Part shown: piece by piece, positions 1 to 5,744 of the stretch | How positions within the stretch are numbered: position 1 is the stretch's first letter | How the letters are laid out: every line of letters begins with the position of its first letter | Assembly (NCBI GenBank): GCA_023386135.1 | Contig: JAEWKG010000313.1 | Location: 1-5,817, forward strand | Direction: 5' to 3' | Length of the DNA: 5,817 nucleotides | From: Pseudomonadota bacterium | GTDB taxonomy: Bacteria > Pseudomonadota > Alphaproteobacteria > Sphingomonadales > Sphingomonadaceae | Notes under the pieces: model-generated | Told to the model about the DNA's origin: nothing | Databases searched by the model: none | The model's input: the letters and a program-made list of their open reading frames with translations, nothing else | Program-made: the position numbers and the translations under genes

Positions 1-659
1 TTGGTGGTATGGGTGATCGCGCCGCCCAGTTCTTCCTGGGTCACGACCTCGTTCGTCACCGTCTTCACCACGTCGGGCCCGGTGACGAACATGTAGCTTG
101 AATCCTTCACCATGAAGATGAAGTCGGTCATCGCCGGCGAGTAGACCGCCCCGCCCGCGCACGGGCCCATGATCAGGCTGATCTGCGGCACCACGCCGCT
201 CGCCAGCACGTTGCGCTGGAACACCTCGGCATAGCCGCCGAGCGACGCGACGCCCTCCTGGATGCGCGCGCCGCCGCTGTCGTTGAGGCCGATGACCGGC
301 GCGCCGACCTTCATCGCCATGTCCATCACCTTGCAGATCTTCTCCGCGTGGCGCTTGGACAGCGAACCGCCGAACACGGTGAAGTCCTGGCTGAACACGA
401 ATACCAGCCGGCCGTTGATCGTGCCCGATCCGGTGACGACGCCGTCGCCGGGGAACTTCTGCTCCTGCATGCCGAAATCGACGCAGTCGTGCTCGACGTA
501 CATGTCGAGCTCCTCGAAGCTGCCCTGGTCGAGCAGCACATCGAGCCGCTCGCGCGCGGTCAGCTTGCCCTTGGCGTGCTGGGTGGCGATGCGCTTCTCG
601 CCCCCACCCTGGCGCGCGGCGGCGCGGCGGCGTTCGAGCTCGGCGATATTGGCGGACAT
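1..659 (-). CDS. pccB: Propionyl-CoA carboxylase beta subunit (carboxyltransferase), N-terminal part; runs off the window
   Basis: This is the biotin-dependent carboxyltransferase subunit that moves CO2 from carboxybiotin (on the alpha subunit, PccA) to propionyl-CoA, giving methylmalonyl-CoA in the cytoplasm. 219 codons are visible of a family that is usually about 510 residues. Seen in the translation: a charged helical N-terminus (MSANIAELERRR), FTVFGGSL (residues 93-100), NDSGGARIQEG (126-136, acyl-CoA binding region), GPCAGGAVYSPA (165-176, oxyanion-hole region) and VTGPDVVK (192-199), followed by TNEVVTQEELGGA. These blocks match PccB almost word for word and are closer to PccB than to bacterial AccD. 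The ATG at 659 is preceded by GGGGAG at 670-665. The gene lies 58 bases downstream of the classical SDR gene. A related acyl-CoA carboxylase of different chain preference (methylcrotonyl or acetyl) cannot be fully excluded without the C-terminal half, but PccB is strongly favoured. Confidence 0.95.
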   Translation of the reverse strand, partial: MSANIAELERRRAAARQGGGEKRIATQHAKGKLTARERLDVLLDQGSFEELDMYVEHDCVDFGMQEQKFPGDGVVTGSGTINGRLVFVFSQDFTVFGGSLSKRHAEKICKVMDMAMKVGAPVIGLNDSGGARIQEGVASLGGYAEVFQRNVLASGVVPQISLIMGPCAGGAVYSPAMTDFIFMVKDSSYMFVTGPDVVKTVTNEVVTQEELGGAITHTT

Positions 660-664
660 GCGTA

Positions 665-683
665 CTCCCCGTGTGTGACGGGG
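665..683 (-). promoter_or_regulatory. Hairpin overlapping the pccB ribosome binding site
   Basis: On the minus strand CCCCGT (683-678) and ACGGGG (672-667) are perfect 6-bp complements around a 5-base CACAC loop. The 3' arm supplies the GGGG of the Shine-Dalgarno sequence GGGGAG (670-665), which sits 5 bases before the pccB ATG at 659. If it folds in the mRNA, part of the ribosome binding site is paired. The repeat is seen directly; a regulatory role is inference. It lacks a following U-run, so it is a poor intrinsic terminator. Confidence 0.4.
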
Positions 684-684
684 C

Positions 685-713
685 GGTTACGCGGCAGGAT
701 TACGCAGCGTCAA
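685..713 (-). promoter_or_regulatory. Weak sigma-70-like promoter candidate upstream of pccB
   Basis: TTGACG (713-708), a good -35 match (5 of 6 to TTGACA), lies just after the stop codon of the SDR gene. At 17 bases spacing the -10 position reads GTAACC (690-685), a poor match, which keeps confidence low. A start from here would fall near position 678, inside the hairpin, so such transcripts would lack its 5' arm while read-through transcripts would carry it. Confidence 0.22.
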
Positions 714-717
714 GCAA

Positions 718-1440
718 TCAGAACTTGAGCATGATGCGCCGGGCGAGCGCCGGGCTGATCGAGTGGACGACCTCGATCAGCTTGACCATGCCGACGTTCG
801 CTTGCGGAAGATCGCGCTCGATCGCGTCGACGATCTGCAACGCGCACTCGGACGCCGGCATCTTGCTGCCGCCGCGCGCGGCGGTCATCGCGGTGTCGAC
901 CACCGGTGGCAGCGCTTCTATCACGTGCACGCTGCTACCCGCGAGCTGCGCGCGCAGCGACTGGGTATAGCTGCGCAGGCCCGCCTTGGTCGCGCAATAG
1001 ACCGCGCTGCCGGTGTTGGGGGCGATGGCGAGGCCGCTGGTGACGTTGACGATCGCCGCCTCGGGCCGCGCTTGCAGCCGGTCGAGCAGCAGCACGATCA
1101 GGCGGATGGGGCTGTTGAGGTTGGCGTAGATGCAGTCGTCGGCGGCATCGGCATCGGGCCACCCGGCGCGGAAGTCGTGCTCGACGCCCTGACCCGCGTT
1201 GTTGACCAGGATATCGATCGGCCGCTCGCCCAGCGCATCGACAATCGATTGCGCGCCTTCGGGTGCCGAGAGGTTGGCGGCAATCGCCTCGAACCCCGCC
1301 TGCCGCGCGCGTTCGAGACCGTCGGGCGAGCGGCCGGTGACGATCACCGTCGCACCTTTGGCCGTGAGCTGGAGCGCAATCTGCTGGCCGATTCCGGCCG
1401 TCCCACCCGTGACCAGCGCGGTCTTGCCGGCGAGGTACAT
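718..1440 (-). CDS. Classical short-chain dehydrogenase/reductase, DltE-like
   Basis: A 240-residue NAD(P)-dependent oxidoreductase with a single Rossmann domain, of normal length for classical SDRs. Visible motifs: cofactor loop TGGTAGIG (11-18), Arg37 after strand beta-2 in TGR (suggesting NADPH preference), NNAG (80-83), Asn107, Ser135 in TSGLA, and YCATK with Tyr148 and Lys152, so the catalytic tetrad is complete. The YANLNSPIRL stretch and the ALPPVVDT segment after the active site resemble the DltE subgroup (COG3967), which is named after the Bacillus dlt operon although no dlt genes are present here; the substrate is unknown. The ATG at 1440 shares its A with the TGA of the upstream reductase (TGATG), and no good Shine-Dalgarno is visible before it, so translation probably depends on coupling. 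It ends with TGA at 718, 58 bases before pccB. Confidence 0.9.
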   Translation of the reverse strand: MYLAGKTALVTGGTAGIGQQIALQLTAKGATVIVTGRSPDGLERARQAGFEAIAANLSAPEGAQSIVDALGERPIDILVNNAGQGVEHDFRAGWPDADAADDCIYANLNSPIRLIVLLLDRLQARPEAAIVNVTSGLAIAPNTGSAVYCATKAGLRSYTQSLRAQLAGSSVHVIEALPPVVDTAMTAARGGSKMPASECALQIVDAIERDLPQANVGMVKLIEVVHSISPALARRIMLKF

Positions 1441-2465
1441 CAGAGCTTTACCACGCCCTGCGCGATCAGGCTGCGCGCGGTGTCGAGCACGGTCTGCTCG
1501 ACCGGCAGCGTGGTCCAGCCGAGCAGGTCCTTGGCGTGGCTCCCGCTCACCACCTTGCGCTTGCCGACCTCGCCCGCGATCTGGCGGATGTCGCGGCTGA
1601 ACAGCGCCATCAGCTTGAGCACCGGGGTGGGCATCCGGCGGCTCGGCACCTTGCGCGCGTCTTCACCCATATGGTCGCGCAACACCTGCGCGATGTCCCC
1701 CATCCACATGAACTCCGCCGCACTGGCGAAGCGCTCGCCGCGAATTTTGTCGGCGGGCGCTTCGAGGGCGAGCACGTGCAGGCTGGCGACATCGCGCACA
1801 TCGACCACGGTGAACCCGACGCGCGGGATCGCGGGAATTTCGCCAGTCAGGAAGCGGCGAACGAACTCGATCGAGGCGGAGAGATCGTCGTTAACCACCG
1901 GCCCGAGCACGGCGACCGGGTTGACGCTGCAGAACGCCATCTCGGGCGCGTTCTCGGCGACCCAGTCGCGCGCGGCGCGCTCGGCGATGGTCTTGGATTT
2001 GACGTAAGGCTGTACCTCGGGCGCGCTGAGATTGGTCCAGTCGCCTTCGTCGAACGCGGTCTTGCTGGTCGGGTGGCCATAGGCAATCGCGGCCGAGCTG
2101 CTGGTCTGCACGAAATGCTGCACACCCGCCGCCTGCGCAAACCTCAGCGCGCGCAAGGTGCCTTCGCGCGCCGGGACGATCAGTTCGTTTTCGTCCTTGG
2201 GCACCCCGACCGGAAACGGCGAGGCGACGTGGGCGACATGGGTGCAGCCCTCGTTGGCGAGGTCCCACCCGGCGTCGCTCATCAGGTCGGCTTCGAACAC
2301 GTAGAGCTGATCGCCCGCGCCCGGCCAGCGCCCCCGCAGCCGCGCCTCGCTCTTGGCCTTGCTGCGAACCGTGGTGCGCACGCACCAGCCCTTGTCCAGC
2401 AACTGGTCGATGACTTCGCCGGCGATGTATCCCGTGCCACCGGTGACGAGAACGGTGCCTGCCAT
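1440..2465 (-). CDS. Extended SDR, NAD-dependent epimerase/dehydratase family; dihydroflavonol-4-reductase/aldehyde reductase-like
   Basis: A 341-residue cytoplasmic oxidoreductase of the extended SDR class. Visible motifs: N-terminal TGGTGYIA (8-15) nucleotide-binding loop, Arg30/Arg34 in VRTTVRS (NADPH-type), VAHVASPF (78-84) matching the reductase branch of the family, TSSSAAIAYG (121-130) with the catalytic Ser, YVKSK with Tyr154 and Lys158, NPVAVLGP (182-189) and VDVRDVA (221-227). This pattern is that of plant dihydroflavonol/cinnamoyl-CoA reductases and of yeast and bacterial aldehyde reductases (COG0451), which reduce aldehydes or ketones with NADPH; bacteria lack flavonoid synthesis, so a small carbonyl or lactone-type substrate is more likely but unproven. 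The ATG at 2465 has a clear Shine-Dalgarno GGGGAG (2478-2473) 7 bases upstream. It follows gor by 50 bases and overlaps the next SDR gene by one base, so the two reductases are probably made together. Confidence 0.9.
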   Translation of the reverse strand: MAGTVLVTGGTGYIAGEVIDQLLDKGWCVRTTVRSKAKSEARLRGRWPGAGDQLYVFEADLMSDAGWDLANEGCTHVAHVASPFPVGVPKDENELIVPAREGTLRALRFAQAAGVQHFVQTSSSAAIAYGHPTSKTAFDEGDWTNLSAPEVQPYVKSKTIAERAARDWVAENAPEMAFCSVNPVAVLGPVVNDDLSASIEFVRRFLTGEIPAIPRVGFTVVDVRDVASLHVLALEAPADKIRGERFASAAEFMWMGDIAQVLRDHMGEDARKVPSRRMPTPVLKLMALFSRDIRQIAGEVGKRKVVSGSHAKDLLGWTTLPVEQTVLDTARSLIAQGVVKL

Positions 2466-2472
2466 GTGAGTT

Positions 2473-2478
2473 CTCCCC
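2473..2478 (-). promoter_or_regulatory. Shine-Dalgarno of the extended SDR gene
   Basis: GGGGAG 7 bases before the ATG at 2465 fixes the start of the reductase; it is the strongest ribosome binding site of the SDR pair. Confidence 0.65.
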
Positions 2479-2486
2479 TCGCGCTC

Positions 2487-2515
2487 AGGCTACGCGCAAT
2501 GAGCGACGCGGGCAA
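2487..2515 (-). promoter_or_regulatory. Weak promoter candidate upstream of the extended SDR gene
   Basis: TTGCCC (2515-2510) and TAGCCT (2492-2487) are separated by 17 bases and lie in the 50-base gap after gor. The -35 matches 4 of 6 and the -10 matches the three most conserved positions (T, A, final T). In GC-rich DNA such matches occur by chance, so this is only a candidate. Confidence 0.22.
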
Positions 2516-3868
2516 TCAGCGCAGCAGCACCAGCTCTTCCGCCATCGTCGGGTGGATGGCGACGGTCTGGTCGAACTGCTCTTTGGTGAGGCCCGCCTTC
2601 ACCGCCACCGCCGCGGCCTGCATGATCTCGGCGCTTTCGGGCCCGATCATGTGGATGCCGAGGATTTGCCCCGTCCCTTCGGCGCAGACCATCTTGTAGA
2701 GGCTACGCTCATTGCGGCCCGCAAGGACGTTCTTCATCGGCCGGAAATCGCTCTCGTAGACCTTGATGCTGCCGAACTTGTTGCGCGCCTGCCCCTCGGT
2801 CATGCCGACGCCCGCGAGCGGCGGGTGGCTGAATACCGCGCTCGGGATGCAGGAGTGGTCGACCGCGGTGGGCTTGCCGCCGAACACGGTGTCGGCGAAC
2901 GCCTGCCCCTCGCGGATTGCGACCGGGGTCAGCTGCACGCGGCCGGTGACGTCGCCCACGGCATAGATGTGATCGACGCTGGTCTTGCTGAACCGATCGA
3001 CGACGATCTCGCCGTGCTGGCCGAGCTCGACGCCAGCCTTGTCCAGCCCGAGACCTTCGGTGTTCGGCACCCGGCCGGTAGCGAACATCACGCAATCGAC
3101 GATGAGGTCCTCGTGGTTGGTCATCGAGACCTTGAGACAGCCGTCCTCGGTCTGCTCGATGGCCTTGAACTCGGCGTTGAAACGGAAGTCGATGCCCTTC
3201 ATCACGCTGATCTGCAGCAACCGATCGCGTAAGGATTCGTCGTAGCCGCGCAGGAGCTGGTCGGAGCGGTTGATGATCGTCACCTTGCTGCCGAATTCGT
3301 TGAAGATGCCGGCGAACTCGTTGGCGATGTAGCCGCCGCCCGCGATCAGGATGCGTGGCGGCAGAGCTTCCAGATGGAATGCCTCGTTGCTGGTGATGCC
3401 GAGTTCGTTACCCGGACATTGCGGCACGTGCGGCCGCGCGCCGGTGGCGATGAGGATGTGCTTGGCGGTGACGATCTTGCCGCTGCCGAGGGTAATCTCG
3501 TGCGGCCCGGTCAGCACAGCGCGGTCGAGGATGATCTCGACCTCGTTGTTCTTGAGCGTCTCGGTGTAGGCACCATTGAGGCGGTCGACGTCCTTCAGCA
3601 CATTGTCGCGCAGCACCGACCAGTCGAACTTGGGGTTATCGATGGTCCACCCGAAGTTCTTCGCATCCTCCAGGTCCTCGGCGAAGTGCGCGCCGTAGAC
3701 GAGCATCTTCTTGGGCACGCAGCCGCGGATCACGCAAGTGCCGCCGACCCGGTGCTCCTCGGCCACCGCGACCCGCACGCCATAGCCCGCCGCGATCCGG
3801 CTCGCGCGCACCCCGCCCGAGCCTGCGCCGATGACGAACAGGTCGTAGTCGTAAGCTTCGTCGGCCAT
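2516..3868 (-). CDS. gor: Glutathione reductase (NADPH), plant/alphaproteobacterial type
   Basis: Reduces oxidised glutathione to GSH with NADPH; a cytoplasmic FAD flavoprotein that acts as a homodimer. With the start at 3868 it has 450 residues, typical for the family. Visible in order: FAD-binding GAGSGG (14-19) with Glu37 after strand 2; redox disulfide Cys45 and Cys50 in GGTCVIRGCVPKK; ATGARP (141-146); NADPH-binding GGGYIANEFAG (177-187) with Arg201 and Arg207 placed for the 2'-phosphate; the second FAD motif YAVGDVTG; and the dimer-interface base His439 with Glu444 in HPTMAEE at the C-terminus. Arg201/Arg207 separate it from NAD-dependent lipoamide dehydrogenase, and the CVIRGC form is typical of plant, cyanobacterial and alphaproteobacterial GRs rather than the E. 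coli type. A start 17 codons further upstream (3919) is open, but AGGAG sits 6 bases before the ATG at 3868 and the extra residues look like untranslated leader. It lies 61 bases after the PAP2 gene and 50 before the extended SDR. Confidence 0.96.
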   Translation of the reverse strand: MADEAYDYDLFVIGAGSGGVRASRIAAGYGVRVAVAEEHRVGGTCVIRGCVPKKMLVYGAHFAEDLEDAKNFGWTIDNPKFDWSVLRDNVLKDVDRLNGAYTETLKNNEVEIILDRAVLTGPHEITLGSGKIVTAKHILIATGARPHVPQCPGNELGITSNEAFHLEALPPRILIAGGGYIANEFAGIFNEFGSKVTIINRSDQLLRGYDESLRDRLLQISVMKGIDFRFNAEFKAIEQTEDGCLKVSMTNHEDLIVDCVMFATGRVPNTEGLGLDKAGVELGQHGEIVVDRFSKTSVDHIYAVGDVTGRVQLTPVAIREGQAFADTVFGGKPTAVDHSCIPSAVFSHPPLAGVGMTEGQARNKFGSIKVYESDFRPMKNVLAGRNERSLYKMVCAEGTGQILGIHMIGPESAEIMQAAAVAVKAGLTKEQFDQTVAIHPTMAEELVLLR

Positions 3869-3874
3869 GCGCAT

Positions 3875-3879
3875 CTCCT
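3875..3879 (-). promoter_or_regulatory. Shine-Dalgarno that decides the gor start
   Basis: AGGAG on the minus strand lies 6 bases before the ATG at 3868. It directly abuts the alternative ATG at 3874 (spacing zero) and lies downstream of the GTG/ATG-type start at 3919, so only 3868 has proper spacing. Confidence 0.7.
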
Positions 3880-3890
3880 GTGGAGCGGCG

Positions 3891-3919
3891 CATATGGCGG
3901 GCCGCCGCGCGTGCGGCAA
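3891..3919 (-). promoter_or_regulatory. Candidate promoter upstream of gor
   Basis: TTGCCG (3919-3914; 4 of 6 to TTGACA) and CATATG (3896-3891; 3 of 6 to TATAAT, holding the only AT-rich run in the gap) are exactly 17 bases apart. A transcript from here would start about 15 bases before the gor start codon, leaving just room for the AGGAG site. No operator resembling a known OxyR or other redox regulator site is evident. The evidence is pattern matching only. Confidence 0.28.
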
Positions 3920-3929
3920 CCGGCGAAGA

Positions 3930-4925
3930 TCAGGCGGGCAGGAGCACCGGCTGGGCGGCCATCGGTTGCGGGGCGGCCGCTCGGTCTTTCAGCTTGAGGA
4001 ACCAGCCCGCGAAGCGCGTCGCGGCAAGGCCGACCGCCACCCCGGCGACGATGTCGATGGCGTAATGGCTGCCGATGGGGATCGCCGCGATCGCCATTCC
4101 GGCATTCAGCACCAGCATCGGCCATCGGGTTAGACGGAAGCGCCACCAGCTCCGCGCCAGCATAGTTGCGGCGCAGGCGTGGAAGCTCGGGATGGTGACC
4201 ATGCCGGTCAGGTGGTCGATTGTCAGCATGTGGATCGTTCCGTCGCGCAGGCCGGTCATGACCGGAACGAATTGCCACGGCATATTCACGCTGACGCCGG
4301 GCATGAGCGTCTGGTCGATGCCATAGTAGTTGTAAGGCGAGAGCGCGGGCAGCCAGTGAAACGGCAGCAGGCAGAGCAACAGACCGACGGACCACGCAGA
4401 CAGGAAAAACTCGAGGTCGCGCGCACGGCCAAACAACGTCGCCACCCCAAGGAATGCGATCGGTTGCCAAACCATTGAATTGTAGACCCATTCGAGCACT
4501 TGGTAGAGAACAGGGTATCGGGGCAGCGCGAGGATCAATGCCTTGAGGTCGAGGAACGGAAACAGCGCACGATCTATCGCAACGAGCGTCCTGTCGATGA
4601 ATGCACCTGACCCCACTGCCATGCTGACAGAGGCAAACGTCGCGACCAGTACGACCGCGAAAAACAACGCGAACGATTCCAGACCGACCGCCAGCCGGGA
4701 GGTCGGCTGGGCAACGCGGGTTGTAAACGCGAGCGCCCCGATGACCGCGACGAGGAACAGGAACGCGCCCGGCCCATCCGACAGATCGACCCCGCCCGGT
4801 AGCCGGCTGGCACCGATCCAGAGCAACACCGCACAAATCACCAAGACAACGAGCGGGACGTGAAACAGCGCGCGCGGGGCGCTCCGCCAATCGGGTCCTC
4901 GCCGCTTCGTCGCCTCGCCGTCCAC
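3930..4925 (-). CDS. PAP2-superfamily integral membrane protein, inositol-phosphorylceramide-synthase-like
   Basis: A 331-residue polytopic inner-membrane protein. Hydrophobic segments are visible at about residues 21-39, 52-68, 84-104, 153-165, 172-190, 269-284 and 288-309. In its last third it carries TIPSFHAC (His249) and GSHYAIDIVAG (His287, Asp291), which match the second and third signature blocks of PAP2 phosphatases/phosphotransferases; the first block (KxxxxxxRP) is not apparent. That spacing and the PSFH...HYxxD form resemble the PAP2_3 group that includes fungal inositol phosphorylceramide synthase, where His/His/Asp form the active site. Likely role: removing or transferring a phosphate head group on a membrane lipid; the substrate is unknown. 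The GTG at 4925 is the first possible start after the in-frame stop at 4964-4962 that also ends the upstream lipoprotein gene; a weak TAGGG lies 9 bases before it. By hand count positions 4441-4680 are about 56% GC, lower than most of the window, as membrane proteins can be. Confidence 0.86.
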   Translation of the reverse strand: MDGEATKRRGPDWRSAPRALFHVPLVVLVICAVLLWIGASRLPGGVDLSDGPGAFLFLVAVIGALAFTTRVAQPTSRLAVGLESFALFFAVVLVATFASVSMAVGSGAFIDRTLVAIDRALFPFLDLKALILALPRYPVLYQVLEWVYNSMVWQPIAFLGVATLFGRARDLEFFLSAWSVGLLLCLLPFHWLPALSPYNYYGIDQTLMPGVSVNMPWQFVPVMTGLRDGTIHMLTIDHLTGMVTIPSFHACAATMLARSWWRFRLTRWPMLVLNAGMAIAAIPIGSHYAIDIVAGVAVGLAATRFAGWFLKLKDRAAAPQPMAAQPVLLPA

Positions 4926-4961
4926 GGGACGAAGCCCTAGGCGAACAGGGTAAACAAGCGG

Positions 4962-5657
4962 CTAATCGAGGTCGTGGATCGCCGGGTCCCAGAAGGTCGC
5001 CAGAGCGACTGCCGCAATGGTCATGGTGCGGATGGTGCCCGGATCGAGGTCTGGGTCGCCGGTGAGCGCCGGACGCCCGGTCAGCGCCAGCGCGCCAATG
5101 GTCTGACCGTTGCGCTCGAACGAGTAGCCGACCGGGGTCAAGCTCGGCAGCGAGGTGCCGGCGGTGTGGTGGAGCGAGCGGAACCGGATGGTCTCGCCGC
5201 CCAGCGCGATTTCGCCCGCGCGTTCGTAACGGGTGATCGCGGTACCGCCGACGACGACTTCCTGCAGCTCGAAGCGCGCCGGGATGGCGCGGCCTTCGGC
5301 GGTGAAGGCGCAGCGATAGGCAAGCGGTCGGGTCGTCACCTCGGCAAGACCGAGGTCGAGCGCGTGCTCGCGCATGCCGCAATCGGCTTCGATTGTGGAG
5401 CTTATCTCCGGCCCGGCGATGGTGAAGCGGCTGCCGCCCGAGCGCTCGATCGTTCCGTCCAGGAACGAGCCGCGCTCAAGCCCGCGGGCGAAACGGCCGC
5501 CGTATGGGCCCGCGTCGAACGTCCCCGACGGCTTTCCGCCGATCCCGGTGAACTCGCTGTACCAAGTCATCCCGGCCAGCGCCTCCGGCATGCGGATTTG
5601 CGCCGCCGTGCAACCGGCGAGCGCAAGGCACGCCGCCAGACCGATTCCAGCCCTCAT
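4962..5657 (-). CDS. Predicted outer-membrane lipoprotein of unknown function
   Basis: 231 residues; I do not recognise the family. The N-terminus MRAGIGLAACLALAGC is a short lipoprotein signal with lipobox LAGC (Leu13-Cys16); Thr17 after the lipidated Cys is not an Asp, so Lol-dependent transfer to the outer membrane is expected. The mature part is rich in Gly, Thr and beta-prone segments, with aromatic patches (TWYSEF 31-36; RFRSLHHTAG 158-167) and two further cysteines, Cys93 and Cys116, which could form a periplasmic disulfide. Residues 210-224 (RTMTIAAVALATFWD) form a hydrophobic stretch near the C-terminus. The ATG at 5657 has GGGAG (5670-5666) 8 bases upstream. The PAP2 gene starts 36 bases after its TAG stop, so the two envelope genes are probably one transcript. 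The coding call is strong because the signal peptide, ribosome binding site and codon pattern agree; the function is open. Confidence 0.82.
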   Translation of the reverse strand: MRAGIGLAACLALAGCTAAQIRMPEALAGMTWYSEFTGIGGKPSGTFDAGPYGGRFARGLERGSFLDGTIERSGGSRFTIAGPEISSTIEADCGMREHALDLGLAEVTTRPLAYRCAFTAEGRAIPARFELQEVVVGGTAITRYERAGEIALGGETIRFRSLHHTAGTSLPSLTPVGYSFERNGQTIGALALTGRPALTGDPDLDPGTIRTMTIAAVALATFWDPAIHDLD

Positions 5658-5665
5658 TCGGTGAT

Positions 5666-5670
5666 CTCCC
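5666..5670 (-). promoter_or_regulatory. Shine-Dalgarno of the lipoprotein gene
   Basis: GGGAG, 8 bases before the ATG at 5657. Its first G (5670) is also the last base of the inverted repeat immediately upstream, so a structure or bound protein there would press against the ribosome binding site. Confidence 0.6.
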
Positions 5671-5697
5671 TCATTGATCCCAAACGGGAAAAATGAG
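5670..5697 (-). repeat. Two-part inverted repeat in the lipoprotein leader
   Basis: On the minus strand CTCATT (5697-5692) pairs with AATGAG (5675-5670), and inside it TCCC (5689-5686) pairs with GGGA (5681-5678) around a GTTT loop, with a symmetric 2x2 mismatch between the two stems. Ten base pairs in 28 bases, in a locally AT-rich stretch of an otherwise GC-rich window. It could be an operator dyad or an mRNA hairpin; there is no U-run after it on the minus strand, so it is not a classical terminator for the upstream gene. Confidence 0.5.
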
Positions 5698-5713
5698 CAG
5701 CGGACCTGAACGA

Positions 5714-5740
5714 AAGCTGGCGCAGCCTGGCGGCGCGCTT
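5714..5740 (-). terminator. Weak stem-loop downstream of the Gly-rich gene
   Basis: Five bases after the TAA stop, AAGCGCGC (5740-5733) can pair with GCGC (5723-5720) and GCTT (5717-5714) across a 2-base bulge, with a 9-base loop. It is followed only by TCGTT rather than a U-run, so it may stabilise or end the upstream mRNA but is a poor intrinsic terminator. Confidence 0.25.
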
Positions 5741-5744
5741 GTGC

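Noticed and set aside
262..728. Plus-strand open frames of 126-138 codons opposite pccB.
   Set aside because: The minus strand here encodes an uninterrupted PccB sequence with all conserved blocks; the antisense frames show no motif or ribosome binding site.
718..1440. DltE function in D-alanylation of teichoic acids.
   Set aside because: The match is to the SDR subgroup name only; no dltA-D genes are nearby and the host appears Gram-negative.
763..2699. Long plus-strand open frames (763-2007 and 1536-2699) that could encode proteins of about 390-414 residues.
   Set aside because: They lie antisense to two SDR genes with complete catalytic motifs; their translations are rich in Arg, Ala, His and Asp without any domain, as expected for the reverse frame of GC-rich genes.
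3885..3910. GCGGCG/CGCCGC inverted repeat in the leader of gor.
   Set aside because: Six GC-only base pairs with a 12-base loop are expected by chance in DNA of this composition, and it has no U-run or overlap with the ribosome binding site.
3869..3919. N-terminal extension of glutathione reductase by 17 residues.
   Set aside because: The Shine-Dalgarno AGGAG lies inside this stretch at the right distance from the ATG at 3868, and the FAD-binding strand normally starts within about 10 residues of the N-terminus, as it does with the shorter form.
3730..5382. A 550-residue minus-strand open frame spanning gor, the PAP2 gene and the lipoprotein gene.
   Set aside because: It is an out-of-frame shadow: its translation is Arg/Ala/Pro-rich low complexity and it overlaps three genes that have recognisable motifs and ribosome binding sites.
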